The notes under the pieces: generated by a model
Seen by the model: the letters and a program-made list of their open reading frames with translations, nothing else
Told to the model about the DNA's origin: nothing
The model's database searches: none
Shown: one piece after another, positions 21,739-48,300 of the stretch
How positions within the stretch are numbered: the stretch's first letter is position 1
How the letters are laid out: every line of letters starts with the position of its first letter
Source of the DNA: Mesostigma viride
Taxonomy: Eukaryota; Streptophyta; Mesostigmatophyceae; Mesostigmatales; Mesostigmataceae
Reading direction: 5' to 3'
Assembly (NCBI GenBank): GCA_009746045.1
Contig: RPFO01000164.1
Location: 4,132,765-4,196,764 of the forward strand
DNA length: 64,000 bases
Made by a program: the position numbers and the translations under genes

Positions 21739-22955
21739 TCCCGGAAATTAATTTGAAGCCACCATATCCTTACAGAAATAAGCCACGTAGTAATTTAAAT
21801 GGCAACCGTTCGTCAGGACAAAATTGATGAAATTCAGGTAGATGCCTATGCCGTTAATAACACTGGCCAAAAATGCCAGGCGGCGAACACGCGCGCGGCA
21901 GCAACACCCTACAGGAGTGAGGACAAGAACACGTGCAATGCGAGAACACTTGCCACTAATAATTCTTTGACATTTAGCTAGCAGTCTATCCCCTCGTTTC
22001 CCGACGGTAGCTTCCGATGCAGGTAAGCTGAGGCATACGCCGATCGTGACGTGAACGTGCATACTTCTAGCATTTCAATTATTGCCAAGTTGTTTCCCCA
22101 CTCCCAGCAAACCAACTCAACTCAACTCCCAGCAAACCGAGGCTGAGCTCGAAAAAAATGTTTAAAACTAAGTTGTGTGGCTGCGAATAGCTCCTGGCAT
22201 CTGAAGTTCCCTCTAGCTTCAAGCTTGCTTGCGTGCTGCTCACGCAACTGACGCAAGCGCGTTTGATCACTTGACTTTGATCCTGGTTTGATCCTGATAT
22301 TCTAGCCTCTCGATACCGTCGTTATTATAATAACCCTGTCGGACGTCGGTAAGCTTACACCGGCGCGGGAATAAACTCAACTGAACTTTTTCCGGGTAAA
22401 TGGGTATTTTTATTAACCAATAGGAATGTCTTTAGGTGAAGGGGTACCACGTATCGACCAGCTGGTTACACAAACTCAACTCAACTCAACTCAACCGTCT
22501 ATCGTTAGTAGGGAGTATCTGGCAATCCTGAAGCTGACACGTTTTCCAGGGTCTGTCAGCGTTTTCCAATGTCTAGAATCATCAAGCGTGACCCACCATC
22601 CCAAGTTCCCAACGCATACCAACGCATCCCAACGCATCCCAACGCGCGCGTGCAGACCGTTTGCCTCAAGGTATTTGCGGGAAATAAATATCATTTTCTC
22701 ATAAGTCGATAGAACGTCATCCGCTATCAGGCGATGTAGAGGAATCACGTCCGATGCATCAAACCGATCGGGGAAGTTTGGGGTTGAACTGATTACTTAC
22801 GGACAATCACATAGCTTCTTGGACTTCCAGGCAATAGGGAACGTGCTACTTGATAAAATTGCCTGCCGAAGGCAATCGCCGACGTTTCCTTACTGTCTGG
22901 TCATGGAATCCTTGTGCATTAGGTTATAGTTTTATCGAGGATTAACAGGTGCAAA
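21739..22955. promoter_or_regulatory. Shared upstream region between ceramide synthase (-) and DNAAF9-like gene (+)
   Basis: About 1.2 kb separates the two divergent start codons, so it should contain both promoters. There is no clear TATA box. Short tandem runs of CAACT (about 22100-22130 and 22468-22496) and CCAACGCAT (about 22610-22645) are visible. Function is inferred only from position. Confidence 0.4.
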
Positions 22956-35999
<13,044 letters not shown>

Positions 36000-36572
36000 T
36001 ATAATATATACATATATTACTACAACTTTATACATCGATGAGACAACCATGCTCACATGCCTGGAATCTGGAAGAGATGGACCATGGAAGTGCGATATAT
36101 ATATATGGTGTTGGCCATTAATGGTTGGGGTTCCTGCTTGCTAGGGTAGTTCTAATGAATTTTGCGCTTCGATTTTGTTGCCGAGAGATCTCATGTCCGT
36201 GACTCATTTTCAACTATTATGTGGTTTTAAGTAAGTACTTGCGTCATGCGCATATTGCGCATTTGACGAACGTTAGCCAGACATAATTTTAATGTCCACG
36301 GCTATGCATTTCAACCTCGGTCCATTCATTTCCATCACCCTGAACGACTTGACAATAAGTAAGTGTTAACCCGCGTTTTTTTACAACGCGATACATCGCG
36401 TTGTAGGGTTAGAATGCGATGTATCGCGTTGTAATCTGACACGTGGCAAGCCTATTAAACATGCGATTTTTGGTCTGAAACTTTCAACACAGGTCAGAAA
36501 CATCTCATAGAATTCAAGAAAAAATCCTGGTATTTTTGGTATTTTTTTTGTGACAGCTGCAAACAAATATTA
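36000..36572. other. 3' flank of the DNAAF9-like gene
   Basis: AT-rich sequence with no gene. A partial copy of the dispersed repeat (CCATTCATTTCCATCACCC then TGAACGACTTGAC) lies at about 36312-36352. A short CGATACATCGCGTTGTA duplication is seen at about 36388-36435. Confidence 0.45.
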
Positions 36573-38763
36573 AATTAAATTAAATTAAATTATAACATGC
36601 CTCCGTGGGGAGGTCATGTAGCACATATTTCATGATGGATGGGTGGTGTGGAGGAAGCCGCGTGATCGAACTATCCTAACTCTATCTAGAAAATCCTAAC
36701 TACACTACTCATCAAAACGCCTCCTCCGCTTGGGGGGAGGTGGCTTGCCCACAGGGTCGGGCGTGTGCGCCTTGACAATCTTCTTCCACCGCGTCTTGTC
36801 CTGCATGGCAGTCCAAAGACGGGAGAGAGAGTGGATGCGGTGCTCAAACTGGGCTGGGACCAACAGGTCGTCCAGCAACATCTGAACGTAGTTGGTGACA
36901 GGTTTCCCAACCCGTTTGGGAATGTCCGCGGGGCCAGGCCAGGTCAGAATGTGCCGCCCTGGCTGGCCAAGCCGCTGGGGGCCGGCCAGACCAAGGGTGG
37001 TGTCGACCTGGCTGGTGCGGGCAAGGTGTCCTACAAATGCTATCCTACGCTGCCTAATCTCGTCCGAAACACGAGGCATGCCATGATACAAAGACTCTGA
37101 TGACGGACGCTCGGAAAAACCTACATTAAGAACCTGCCGGAGCATCCTGTAAACTGTGCCGTCGAGCCGAGCTGCCAGTTTGGGTGGGAGGGTCCACGCC
37201 TCGGCGCCATACGTGAGCACCGTGAGGACGAGGACCTTGAAGAGCATGCGCTTGCGGTGCCCGTCCAGGCCCTTCGAGCGCCAGTAGGGTGTGAGCGACC
37301 GGAGCTTGGCCCAGGCAAGGCCGATGCGGGTGTCCACATCGTCGGCGGTGTCAGGAAGCCAGCTCCCCAACAGCTTGAAGCGGTCGCGGAACGGGACCTC
37401 CGTCCCGTCGAGCAGGCGCGGCAGCGGTGGTTTACTGGATGCCCCTATCACCATCGCCTCAGTTTTGACACTAATCTCCAGCCCCACCGCCCGCGCCTCG
37501 ATCCAGGCCCAGGCAGTCCAGCCAGGTCTGAATGTGCTCGGGGCTCTCAATGAGGGTGGTATCATCCGCATAAATCAGGTCGGCAAGGCGGTAACCAGGT
37601 CTAACCCCGCCGTGCTCTTTCACGTTAAGGATGTCCAAGCCTGGCTCGAACCCCTTAAGAGCAGTAAAGCGCGCACGTGCCCGACGCATGCTTGGCGCCA
37701 TACGTGAGCACCGTGAGGACGAGGACCTTGAAGAGCATGCGCTTGCGGTGCCCGTCCAGGCCCTTCGAGCGCCAGTAGGGTGTGAGCGACCGGAGCTTGG
37801 CCCAGGCAAGGCCGATGCGGGTGTCCACATCGTCGGCGGTGTCAGGAAGCCAGCTCCCCAACAGCTTGAAGCGGTCGCGGAACGGGACCTCCGTCCCGTC
37901 GAGCATGCAGGCGCGGCAGCGGTGGTTTACTGGATGCCCCTATCACCATCGCCTCAGTTTTGACACTAATCTCCAGCCCCACCGCCCGCGCCTCGATCCA
38001 GGCCCAGGCAGTCCAGCCAGGTCTGAATGTGCTCGGGGCTCTCAATGAGGGTGGTATCATCCGCATAAATCAGGTCGGCAAGGCGGTAACCAGGTCTAAC
38101 CCCGCCGTGCTCTTTCACGTTAAGGATGTCCAAGCCTGGCTCGAACCCCTTAAGAGCAGTAAAGCGCGCACGTGCCCGACGCATGACGTGATCCACGACA
38201 ATAATGAACAGGTATGGGGACAGGACACAACCTTGCCACACATCGTGGTGAAGGGGGAATGGTGGAGTGGTGCCCTCCGCAGTCCGCACTACTGCCTGTG
38301 AGCCCTCATACAGACGGCGGATGGCAGCAATAAACGCAGGTGGTACCCGATCCAGAGCTAGGATGGCCCAAAGAGCCTCCCAGAGAACCGTGTCAAAGGC
38401 CTTTAGATAGTCAACAAAAATGAAGACCAGCGGCAAACTGTCAGGGGGAAGTCGACGCACCTCCTCCATCAATTACCGGCGCGCGACAAACATAGCCATG
38501 ACAGTGTTACGACCACGACGGAAACCCATCTGAGACTCACCCAGGTGTGGGTCCAGCGCGGCGCGGAGCCTGTGCAGCATCATGCGCATGAAGACCTTCA
38601 GCGCGGCGCTCTGGAGGCAGACACCCCGGTAGTTACCGGGGTCAGCAGCAGAGCCCTTCTTGTACAGCATGACGCGGATGGCCGTCTGCCACTCAGCAGG
38701 CGGAGGCTCGTCAGAGAGCAGGACACGGTTGCAGAACGCCAGCAGAAGATCCCTAACCGTCAC
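36573..38763 (-). mobile_element. 5'-truncated L1-like LINE (copy E) with internal tandem duplication
   Basis: On the minus strand: finger region (38763-38473; [12 protein letters not shown]), motif A FVDYLKAFDTVLW, motif B HHDVWQGCVLSPYLF, motif C YADDTTLI, then LGSWLPDTADDVDTRIGLAW and a C-terminus ending KPPPPKRRRRFDE at 36705. The 3' hairpin lies at 36595-36619, followed by an (AATTT)n tail. A segment of about 490 bp is duplicated in tandem (37203-37690 and 37694-38185), breaking the frame. Another frame break lies near 38472. Non-functional. Confidence 0.92.
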
Positions 38764-39323
38764 AAGCCATCCAAACCGTTTCGTTTCATGGAGAGCATAA
38801 CATAATAAGCCATCATAGGCAGTTTCGTTTCATGGAGAGCATAACATAATAAGCCATCATAGGCAGTTTCGTTTCATGGAGAGCATCCACGTTTGATCGT
38901 ATCTCATGAGACGTGGACAGCCTAGCCTGCCATCTCCTGGATCCTCCCGTCCTCATTCTTGTTCCTTGGGAAACGTGTCCATGGTTTGGGAACGGCCCTG
39001 ATGGCCCGCTGTTTGCAACCCTGTCGATATCTTGGATCACGAATAGAAGCAACCATTTACTCATAGGAAGGAACAAATCTGAATCCGCAGCTTAGTAAGA
39101 TCTCCCGATGTTCATAATAACATCTGTCTGCACTCATGCTTCGCCAGCGCTGCTGCCCTTAACCAACCATCCTTCCCTTGTCCGCCCTCGCTCCAGTGTT
39201 GGCAACTCACCCTAGACCTGTCCGCTGTCCCTCCTGTCCCTCGTTCTGTGCTCGCTGTTCCCGACATCCCTGCACGGCATGTCCATCTGGTATCTCTGCT
39301 GTCGGGGTCACGCTTGCCACCAG
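38764..39323. other. Region upstream of the 5'-nucleotidase-like gene
   Basis: Three near-identical 43-44-bp tandem units (about 38781-38890) contain GTTTCGTTTCATGGAGAGCA. Nothing else is recognised. The first exon(s) and promoter of the downstream plus-strand gene may lie here but could not be located. Confidence 0.45.
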
Positions 39324-42300
39324 TGTTCCGCCTCCCGGAGGAGGCGCCCGATGGCAACCTCTTCCTGCTGCCCTCCGAAGAGGCGCTTGCCACGTGCAAC
39401 TTCACCGGGGCCACCCCAGTGCCTGAAGGGGGCCGCCGCGTCGTCCAGCTGCCTATCAAAGTAGCCGGTAATTATGCCCCCTGGTTTTCACAAGCATTAT
39501 GAATGCTCCTAGGTGCCCGTGTGTGTGATGAAAACCTCCAGGTGCCCGTGTGCGTGATGAACAACTCGAGCTGCCCGTGTGCGTGATAAACATTGAACCT
39601 CAGGTGCCCGTGTGCGTGATGAACAACCCCAGGTGCCCTTGTGTGTGATGAACAACCCCAGGTGCCCGAGTGCGTGATGAACAACCCCAGGTGCCCGTGT
39701 GTGTGATGAACAACCCTAGGTGCCCGTGTGTGTGATGAACAACCCTAGCTGCCCGTGTGCGTGATGAACAACCCCAGGTGCCCGTGTGCGTGATGAACAA
39801 CCCCAGGTACCCGTGTGTGTGATGAACAACCCCAGGTACCCGTGTGCGTGATGAACAACCCGTGTGTGTGATGAACAACCCAAGCTGCCCGTGTGTGTGA
39901 TGAACAACCCGAGCTGCCTGTGTGTGTGATGAACAACCCTAGGTGCCCGTGTGCGTGATGAACAACCCGAGCTGCCTGTGTGTGTGATGAACAACCCGAG
40001 CTGCCCGTGTGCGTGATGAACAACCCCAGGTACCCGTGTGTGTGATGAACAACCCGTGTGTGTGATGAACAACCCCAGGTGCCCGTGTGTGTGATGAACA
40101 ACCGCAGGTACCCGTGTGTGTGATGAACAACCGCAGGTGCCCGTGTGTGTGATGAACAACCTCAGGTACCCGTGTGCGTGATGAACAACCGCAGGTACCC
40201 GTGTGCGTGATGAACAACCCGTGTGCGTGATGAACAACCCGTGTGTGTGATGAACAACCCGTGTGTGTGATGAACAACCGCAGGTACCCGTGTGTGTGAT
40301 GAACAACCCGTGTGCGTGATGAACAACCCCAGGTGCCCGTGTGTGTGATGAACAACCCCAGGTGCCCGTGTGTGTGATGAACAACCGCAGGTACCCGTGT
40401 GTGTGATGAACAACCGCAGGTACCCGTGTGTGTGATGAACAACCCCAGGTGCCCGTGTGTGTGATGAACAACCCCAGGTACCCGTGTGTGTGATGAACAA
40501 CCCGTGTGTGTGATGAACAACCGCAGGTACCCGTGTGTGTGATGAACAACCCGTGTGCGTGATGAACAACCCCAGGTACCCGTGTGTGTGATGAACAACC
40601 GCAGGTACCCGTGTGCGTGATGAACAACCCCAGGTGCCCGTGTGTGTGATGAACAACCCCAGGTACCCGTGTGTGTGATGAACAACCCCAGGTGCCCGTG
40701 TGTGTGATGAACAACCCCAGGTACCCGTGTGTGTGATGAACAACCCGTGTGTGTGATGAACAACCCCAGGTGCCCGTGTGTGTGATGAACAACCCCAGGT
40801 ACCCGTGTGTGTGATGAACAACCCCAGGTGCCCGTGTGTGTGATGAACAACCCCAGGTACCCGTGTGTGTGATGAACAACCCGTGTGTGTGATGAACAAC
40901 CCCAGGTATACCCGTGTGTGTGATGAACAACCCCAGGTGCCCGTGTGCGTGATGAACAACCCGTGTGTGTGATGAACAACCCCAGGTATACCCGTGTGTG
41001 TGATGAACAACCCCAGGTGCCCGTGTGTGTGATGAACAACCCCAGGTACCCGTGTGCGTGATGAACAACCGCAGGTACCCGTGTGTGTGATGAACAACCC
41101 CAGGTACCCGTGTGTGTGATGAACAACCCCAGGTACCCGTGTGTGTGATGAACAACCCCAGGTACCCGTGTGTGTGATGAACAACCCCAGGTACCCGTGT
41201 GCGTGATGAACAACCGCAGGTACCCGTGTGCGTGATGAACAACCGCAGGTACCCGTGTGTGTGATGAACAACCCCAGGTACCCGTGTGTGTGATGAACAA
41301 CCGCAGGTACCCGTGTGTGTGATGAACAACCGCAGGTACCCGTGTGTGTGATGAACAACCGCAGGTACCCGTGTGTGTGATGAACAACCCGTGTGCGTGA
41401 TGAACAACCCCATGCAGGTACCCGTGTGTGTGATGAACAACCCCAGGTACCCGTGTGTGTGATGAACAACCCGTGTGTGTGATGAACAACCTCAGGTACC
41501 CGTGTGTGTGATGAACAACCCCAGGTGCCCGTGTGTGTGATGAACAACCCCAGGTACCCGTGTGTGTGATGAACAACCCCAGGTACCCGTGTGTGTGATG
41601 AACAACCCCAGGTACCCGTGTGTGTGATGAACAACCCCAGGTACCCGTGTGTGTGATGAACAACCGCAGGTACCCGTGTGTGTGATGAACAACCCGTGTG
41701 CGTGATGAACAACCCCATGCAGGTACCCGTGTGTGTGATGAACAACCCCAGGTACCCGTGTGTGTGATGAACAACCCGTGTGTGTGATGAACAACCTCAG
41801 GTACCCGTGTGCGTGATGAACAACCCCAGGTACCCGTGTGTGTGATGAACAACCCCAGGTACCCGTGTGTGTGATGAACAACCCCAGGTACCCGTGTGCG
41901 TGATGAACAACCCCAGGTACCCGTGTGTGTGATGAACAACCCCAGGTACCCGTGTGTGTGATGAACAACCCCAGGTGCCCGTGTGCGTGATGAACAACCC
42001 CAGGTACCCGTGTGTGTGATGAACAACCCCAGGTACCCGTGTGTGTGATGAACAACCGCAGGTACCCGTGTGCGTGATGAACAACCCCAGGTACCCGTGT
42101 GTGTGATGAACAACCCCAGGTACCCGTGTGTGTGATGAACAACCCCAGGTACCCGTGTGCGTGATGAACAACCCCAGGTACCCGTGTGTGTGATGAACAA
42201 CCCCAGGTACCCGTGTGTGTGATGAACAACCCCAGGTGCCCGTGTGCGTGATGAACAACCCCAGGTACCCGTGTGTGTGATGAACAACCCCAGGTACCCG

Positions 42301-45300
42301 TGTGTGTGATGAACAACCGCAGGTACCCGTGTGTGTGATGAACAACCGCAGGTACCCGTGTGTGTGATGAACAACCCCAGGTACCCGTGTGTGTGATGAA
42401 CAACCGCAGGTACCCGTGTGTGTGATGAACAACCCCAGGTACCCGTGTGCGTGATGAACAACCCGTGTGCGTGATGAACAACCGCAGGTGCCCGTGTGTG
42501 TGATGAACAACCCCAGGTGCCCGTGTGTGTGATGAACAACCGTAGGTACCCGTGTGTGTGATGAACAACCGCAGGTGCCTGTGTGCGTGATGAACAACCC
42601 CAGGTACCCGTGTGTGTGATGAACAACCGCAGGTACCCGTGTGTGTGATGAACAACCGCAGGTACCCGTGTGTGTGATGAACAACCGCAGGTACCCGTGT
42701 GTGTGATGAACAACCCGTGTGTGTGATGAACAACCCCAGGTGCCCGTGTGTGTGATGAACAACCCCAGGTGCCCGTGTGTGTGATGAACAACCGTAGGTA
42801 CCCGTGTGTGTGATGAACAACCGCAGGTGCCTGTGTGCGTGATGAACAACCCCAGGTACCCGTGTGCGTGATGAACAACCCCAGGTGCCCGTGTGCGTGA
42901 TGAACAACCCCAGGTGCCCGTGTGCGTGATGAACAACCCCAGGTGCCCGTGTGCGTGATGAACAACCCCAGGTGCCCGTGTGCGTGATGAACAACCGCAG
43001 GTACCCGACTGTGTGTGATGAACAACCCCAGGTACCCGTGTGCGTGATGAACAACCGCAGGTACCCGTGTGCGTGATGAACAACCGCAGGTACCCGTGTG
43101 TGTGATGAACAACCGCAGGTACCCGTGTGTGTGATGAACAACCGCAGGTACCCGTGTGCGTGATGAACAACCGCAGGTACCCGTGTGTGTGATGAACAAC
43201 CGCAGGTACCCGTGTGCGTGATGAACAACCGCAGGTACCCGTGTGTGTGATGAACAACCGCAGGTACCCGTGTGTGTGATGAACAACCCCAGGTACCCGT
43301 GTGTGTGATGAACAACCGCAGGTACCCGTGTGCGTGATGAACAACCGCAGGTACCCGTGTGTGTGATGAACAACCGCAGGTACCCGTGTGTGTGATGAAC
43401 AACCGCAGGTACCCGTGTGTGTGATGAACAACCGCAGGTACCCGTGTGTGTGATGAACAACCGCAGGTACCCGTGTGTGTGATGAACAACCCCAGGTACC
43501 CGTGTGTGTGATGAACAACCGCAGGTACCCGTGTGTGTGATGAACAACCGCAGGTACCCGTGTGTGTGATGAACAACCGCAGGTACCCGTGTGCGTGATG
43601 AACAACCCCAGGTACCCGTGTGCGTGATGAACAACCCCAGGTACCCGTGTGCGTGATGAACAACCGCAGGTACCCGTGTGCGTGATGAACAACCGCAGGT
43701 ACCCGTGTGTGTGATGAACAACCGCAGGTACCCGTGTGTGTGATGAACAACCGCAGGTACCCGTGTGTGTGATGAACAACCGCAGGTACCCGTGTGTGTG
43801 ATGAACAACCGCAGGTACCCGTGTGTGTGATGAACAACCGCAGGTACCCGTGTGTGTGATGAACAACCGCAGGTACCCGTGTGTGTGATGAACAACCGCA
43901 GGTACCCGTGTGTGTGATGAACAACCGCAGGTACCCGTGTGTGTGATGAACAACCGCAGGTACCCGTGTGTGTGATGAACAACCCCAGGTACCCGTGTGT
44001 GTGATGAACAACCGCAGGTACCCGTGTGTGTGATGAACAACCCCAGGTACCCGTGTGTGTGATGAACAACCGCAGGTACCCGTGTGTGTGATGAACAACC
44101 GCAGGTACCCGTGTGTGTGATGAACAACCGCAGGTACCCGTGTGTGTGATGAACAACCCCAGGTACCCGTGTGTGTGATGAACAACCGCAGGTACCCGTG
44201 TGTGTGATGAACAACCGCAGGTACCCGTGTGTGTGATGAACAACCGCAGGTACCCGTGTGTGTGATGAACAACCGCAGGTACCCGTGTGTGTGATGAACA
44301 ACCCCAGGTACCCGTGTGTGTGATGAACAACCGCAGGTACCCGTGTGTGTGATGAACAACCGCAGGTACCCGTGTGCGTGATGAACAACCGCAGGTACCC
44401 GTGTGTGTGATGAACAACCGCAGGTACCCGTGTGTGTGATGAACAACCGCAGGTACCCGTGTGCGTGATGAACAACCCCAGGTGCCCGTGTGTGTGATGA
44501 ACAACCCGTGTGTGTGATGAACAACCCCAGGTACCCGTGTGCGTGATGAACAACCGCAGGTACCCGTGTGCGTGATGAACAACCCCAGGTACCCGTGTGT
44601 GTGATGAACAACCCCAGGTACCCGTGTGTGTGATGAACAACCCCAGGTACCCGTGTGCGTGATGAACAACCCCAGGTACCCGTGTGTGTGATGAACAACC
44701 CCAGGTACCCGTGTGCGTGATGAACAACCCCAGGTACCCGTGTGTGCGATGAACAACCGCAGGTACCCGTGTGTGTGATGAACAACCCCAGGTACCCGTG
44801 TGTGTGATGAACAACCGCAGGTACCCGTGTGCGTGATGAACAACCCCAGGTGCCCGTGTGTGTGATGAACAACCCCAGGTACCCGTGTGCGTGATGAACA
44901 ACCCCAGCTGCCCGTGTGCAGAACTAGCACCCTTAGGCTTCTACGTGGATTTCAACCCCGAGTTCGATTAGATAGGCTTCTTCACATGGAAGGGTTTTAT
45001 GCTCTGCGGTTCCCACATGGCCGCTTGGAGGGGTTCCACAGGCTCGTCCTGCTTGCCCGGGAACGCCTGCAGTTGACCATGAGCTCAGCTATGTTATACT
45101 TGTAGGGGGTACCTTTTGCTCCTCGGTACCAAGGATCCATACAGTATAACCTAACTAGTTCTTGTCTAAGGGACTGCGTGCTCACCATGGGGAGGCGGGG
45201 AGGATGGACAATACGGATGGACTGTGCGGTCTAGGCATGGAATACACCATCAGGACTAACCTATATGAAAACCAGGTGTGACGAACAACCGGATAGACCA

Positions 45301-48300
45301 CCCAGACAATGGCAGTCACTGAGAATGCTGCTGTACTGCCTGTCTGTGGCTGTGGCTGTGTATCAAGTCTGGCATTAACTAGCTCATCGATACTCCAACT
45401 GGCCCATCGACTCTCTAACCAGCCCATCGATACTCTTACTAGCATACTGTTCTCTAACTGGCCCATTGACACTAAAACTAGCCCACTGATACGCTGACTA
45501 TCCCATCATGGATAATCTGTACGCTCTCGGAGTGGATGCCAATGTTGGACTGCCAGGTTGCATAGGACGTAGAGTTGATTTGTTTTACCAGTCCTGCAGC
45601 GCTCTTATATTTCCAGCGATCAGCCTAGGCCCTTCACTTTCACTTAGCCTGAGCTCTCATTTCCATACTTTGTGGGGTGTTAATTCGTCGAGCCCCTGAC
45701 TTGTAAACATCAGCAATGGCTCGGAGCTAACCGGCAGGCAATCACTCTAGGTCTGATCCACCCAGTTGGGCTGCTGTGGAAGGATGTAGACCTGCTGTGT
45801 TCGATCGTGCCATCCGAACACACTCCGTGCCTAATGAGAATTACACTCTGGCAGAACGGCGCAGGCCATTCCACATTCTTGGCTATCAATTATTCCAACC
45901 ATCTCTTTGAATGGGCTCAAACGCGTGTTGGCGTGTCGCAGGGACCCTGTACATCGCTGACCTAGAGTACTGCAACGCAAACGTGAAGTTCGCCCTACAT
46001 ATCGGTAAGTGTGGCTGCTTCATTCTGTATGACATAGGCGTGCTGCAAGCTCCCATGAACTATGGAGAGGAGTTTTTCTGCGCAAAGCGATCCTTGCGTA
46101 CCACCGCGTGATCTGCTGGCTGTGTGAGGATGGTGCGCTGCAGGTTCCCATGCAGCTATCAGTCATGTTTTCCTAAGCAATTCTTGTGTGACATGTGATT
46201 GTTGTGGTGACAGCAAAGCGTCGCTCTTTGCACGTCTGCATTGCCTCACCGCATGCAGCCACACAACCATGCTTTCATCCTATATGCGACCATGCCAGGC
46301 GCATGCGGCGCACTCCATGGGCTCAAGGGACAGGCATTGCCAGCCACCTCTCCCACATGCAGAGTCGATGTTTTTAGCCATGTTTGCTGTCCATGCTCTT
46401 TTCATATGTGTCCGCCCCCTTATGCCCTTGCGGCGCTCGCATCGGCCCACGCACCTGCCACACAGACGAACTGGTCAAGCTCCTCGAGCTGCCCGAGGAA
46501 CTGTTTGGCGGCGGCAGCAGCTCCCTGGAGAAGAAGATGGTGCGCAGCGGCAGCACCAACCTGGGCAACCTGATCGCAGACTCGATGGCCCTCGTCGGCA
46601 ATGCCTTGTCCCCACAGCCCGTCCGCTTGGGCGTGTACAACAGTGAGTGGCACAGCGTGTTCAATGGCGAGTGTCCGTGAACAGTGGGGGGGGTGTGCAA
46701 TCGGGAGGGGCAGGGCATCGGCAGCATTAAGTGGCAGGCTGGACCATCTAGAACAGCGAGGTGGGCGCCCTGTGGGTTTTGGTCATTCTTAGGACACCGA
46801 ATATGTCCGAATATGTCTCCCCATTGTAAAATATGAGCTGATCAATCGAATATCCCCGACATCATCATCATCAGTGAAGCCTTGAATCGTCCCCGAATCA
46901 AGCAAGCAAAGATAGAGAGAAACACAAGGGGGGCGGTGAGATTGCTGGCTCATGGTTTCTGGGGTGGATGGTTCGCTACCTAAAAGCTTGCCTTGTACTC
47001 CCTTCTCTCTAGTGTAGTGAACAACAGTAGAAAACAGCCGATGAAAACCTCTTGTTCAGTTGTGCGTTTCCACACGTACACCGTACCAAGGATCTCCCAA
47101 CCTGGCCCCCAGATATATATATAACTTTTCCTCCGGGCTTTCTTTAACCCATTTTCACGGGCCTAACCACCTGATCCTTGCTTATCATGGTTACCTTGCG
47201 TATTGTTGTTACTGCTGGACAGTTGCGCTTTCAAAGCTGCTGGGTGTCCACCAATTTGTGCATAGTAAAACGAAGGAAGAAGCTATTAGTAGTGTGTCTT
47301 CTCCCCCTTCCCTCTTCCCCGGGCTTAACATATTATGATAACATATATGCCCCCTCGCAGGTGGTGGAATCGGAACCGGTGCCCCCAGGGGCCTTGTGGA
47401 CCTTGGCACTATACGGCGTTTCTTCCGCTTCCGCAACGGTTTCGCCGTCAAGGCCCTCAACGGCTCCGAGGTGGTCGCCATGCTCCGCCACTCCGCATCC
47501 GAGTTTGGCGACGGCGCCTTCCTCCAGGTCTCCTCCAACTTCCACGTGGTTCTGGTGATGACGCCCGAGGGCCGCGCCGAGCTGCGCGAGGCTCTCTACC
47601 GCAACGAGGACGGCCACCTGGTCCCCTTTGACGAGTTGGCCACCTACAATATCGCGATCAACGAGTACATGGGCAGGGGCGGCGACGATTACGACATGTT
47701 TGTGGACAAGCCTGACCTGCTGGACACGGATGAGTTCAAGGCTATCCAGTTTGCGGAGATTGACGCGCTAGGCGTCGCGCTGATTTGGACCTACCCTGAG
47801 ATTCCTATCTCCAACGAGGCCCGCTACACCATCCTGGGTATGTCATCACTTAGGACCAAGGCACAGCAATCCTTCCATGGACCCCTTGAAGGAACCCTAT
47901 GAACGCCTTTGTAGACCCCTTTGGACCCCTTATGGACCTCCTACCCACTCATTCATTCATTCATTCATTCATTCATTCATTCATTCATTCATTCATTCAT
48001 TCATTCATTCATTCATTCATTCATTCATTCATTCATTCATTCATTCATTCATTCATTCATTCATTCATTCATTCATTCATTCATTCATTCATTCATTCAT
48101 TCATTCATTCATTCATTCATTCATTCATTCATTCATTCATTCATTCATCCATTCATTCATCCATTCATTCATTCATTCATTCATTCAATCATTCATTCAC
48201 GCGCCTCCGTTGGAGAGTCACGGGGTACCAATTTTGAGTGGGTACCTTTCATCCCTGTTTGATGCACAGCAAGAAGGGGGAATGGGACCTCCCCCCTCTC

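Noticed and set aside
39500-44925. CRISPR-like array (about 29-bp repeats)
   Set aside because: There are no unique spacers; units are directly adjacent and the context is an intron in a eukaryotic gene.
39939-44930. 1663-codon minus-strand open frame (FITHTG/HTRVPG repeats), plus similar frames of 1034 and 1126 codons
   Set aside because: All three minus frames are open through the same 29-bp repeat and give the same peptide pattern. It is an effect of a unit without stops and of period 29, not a gene.
44927-44961. Extra exon reading LAPLGFYVDFNPEFD
   Set aside because: A stop follows and no donor is present. Direct splicing of 39467 to 45942 keeps frame without it.
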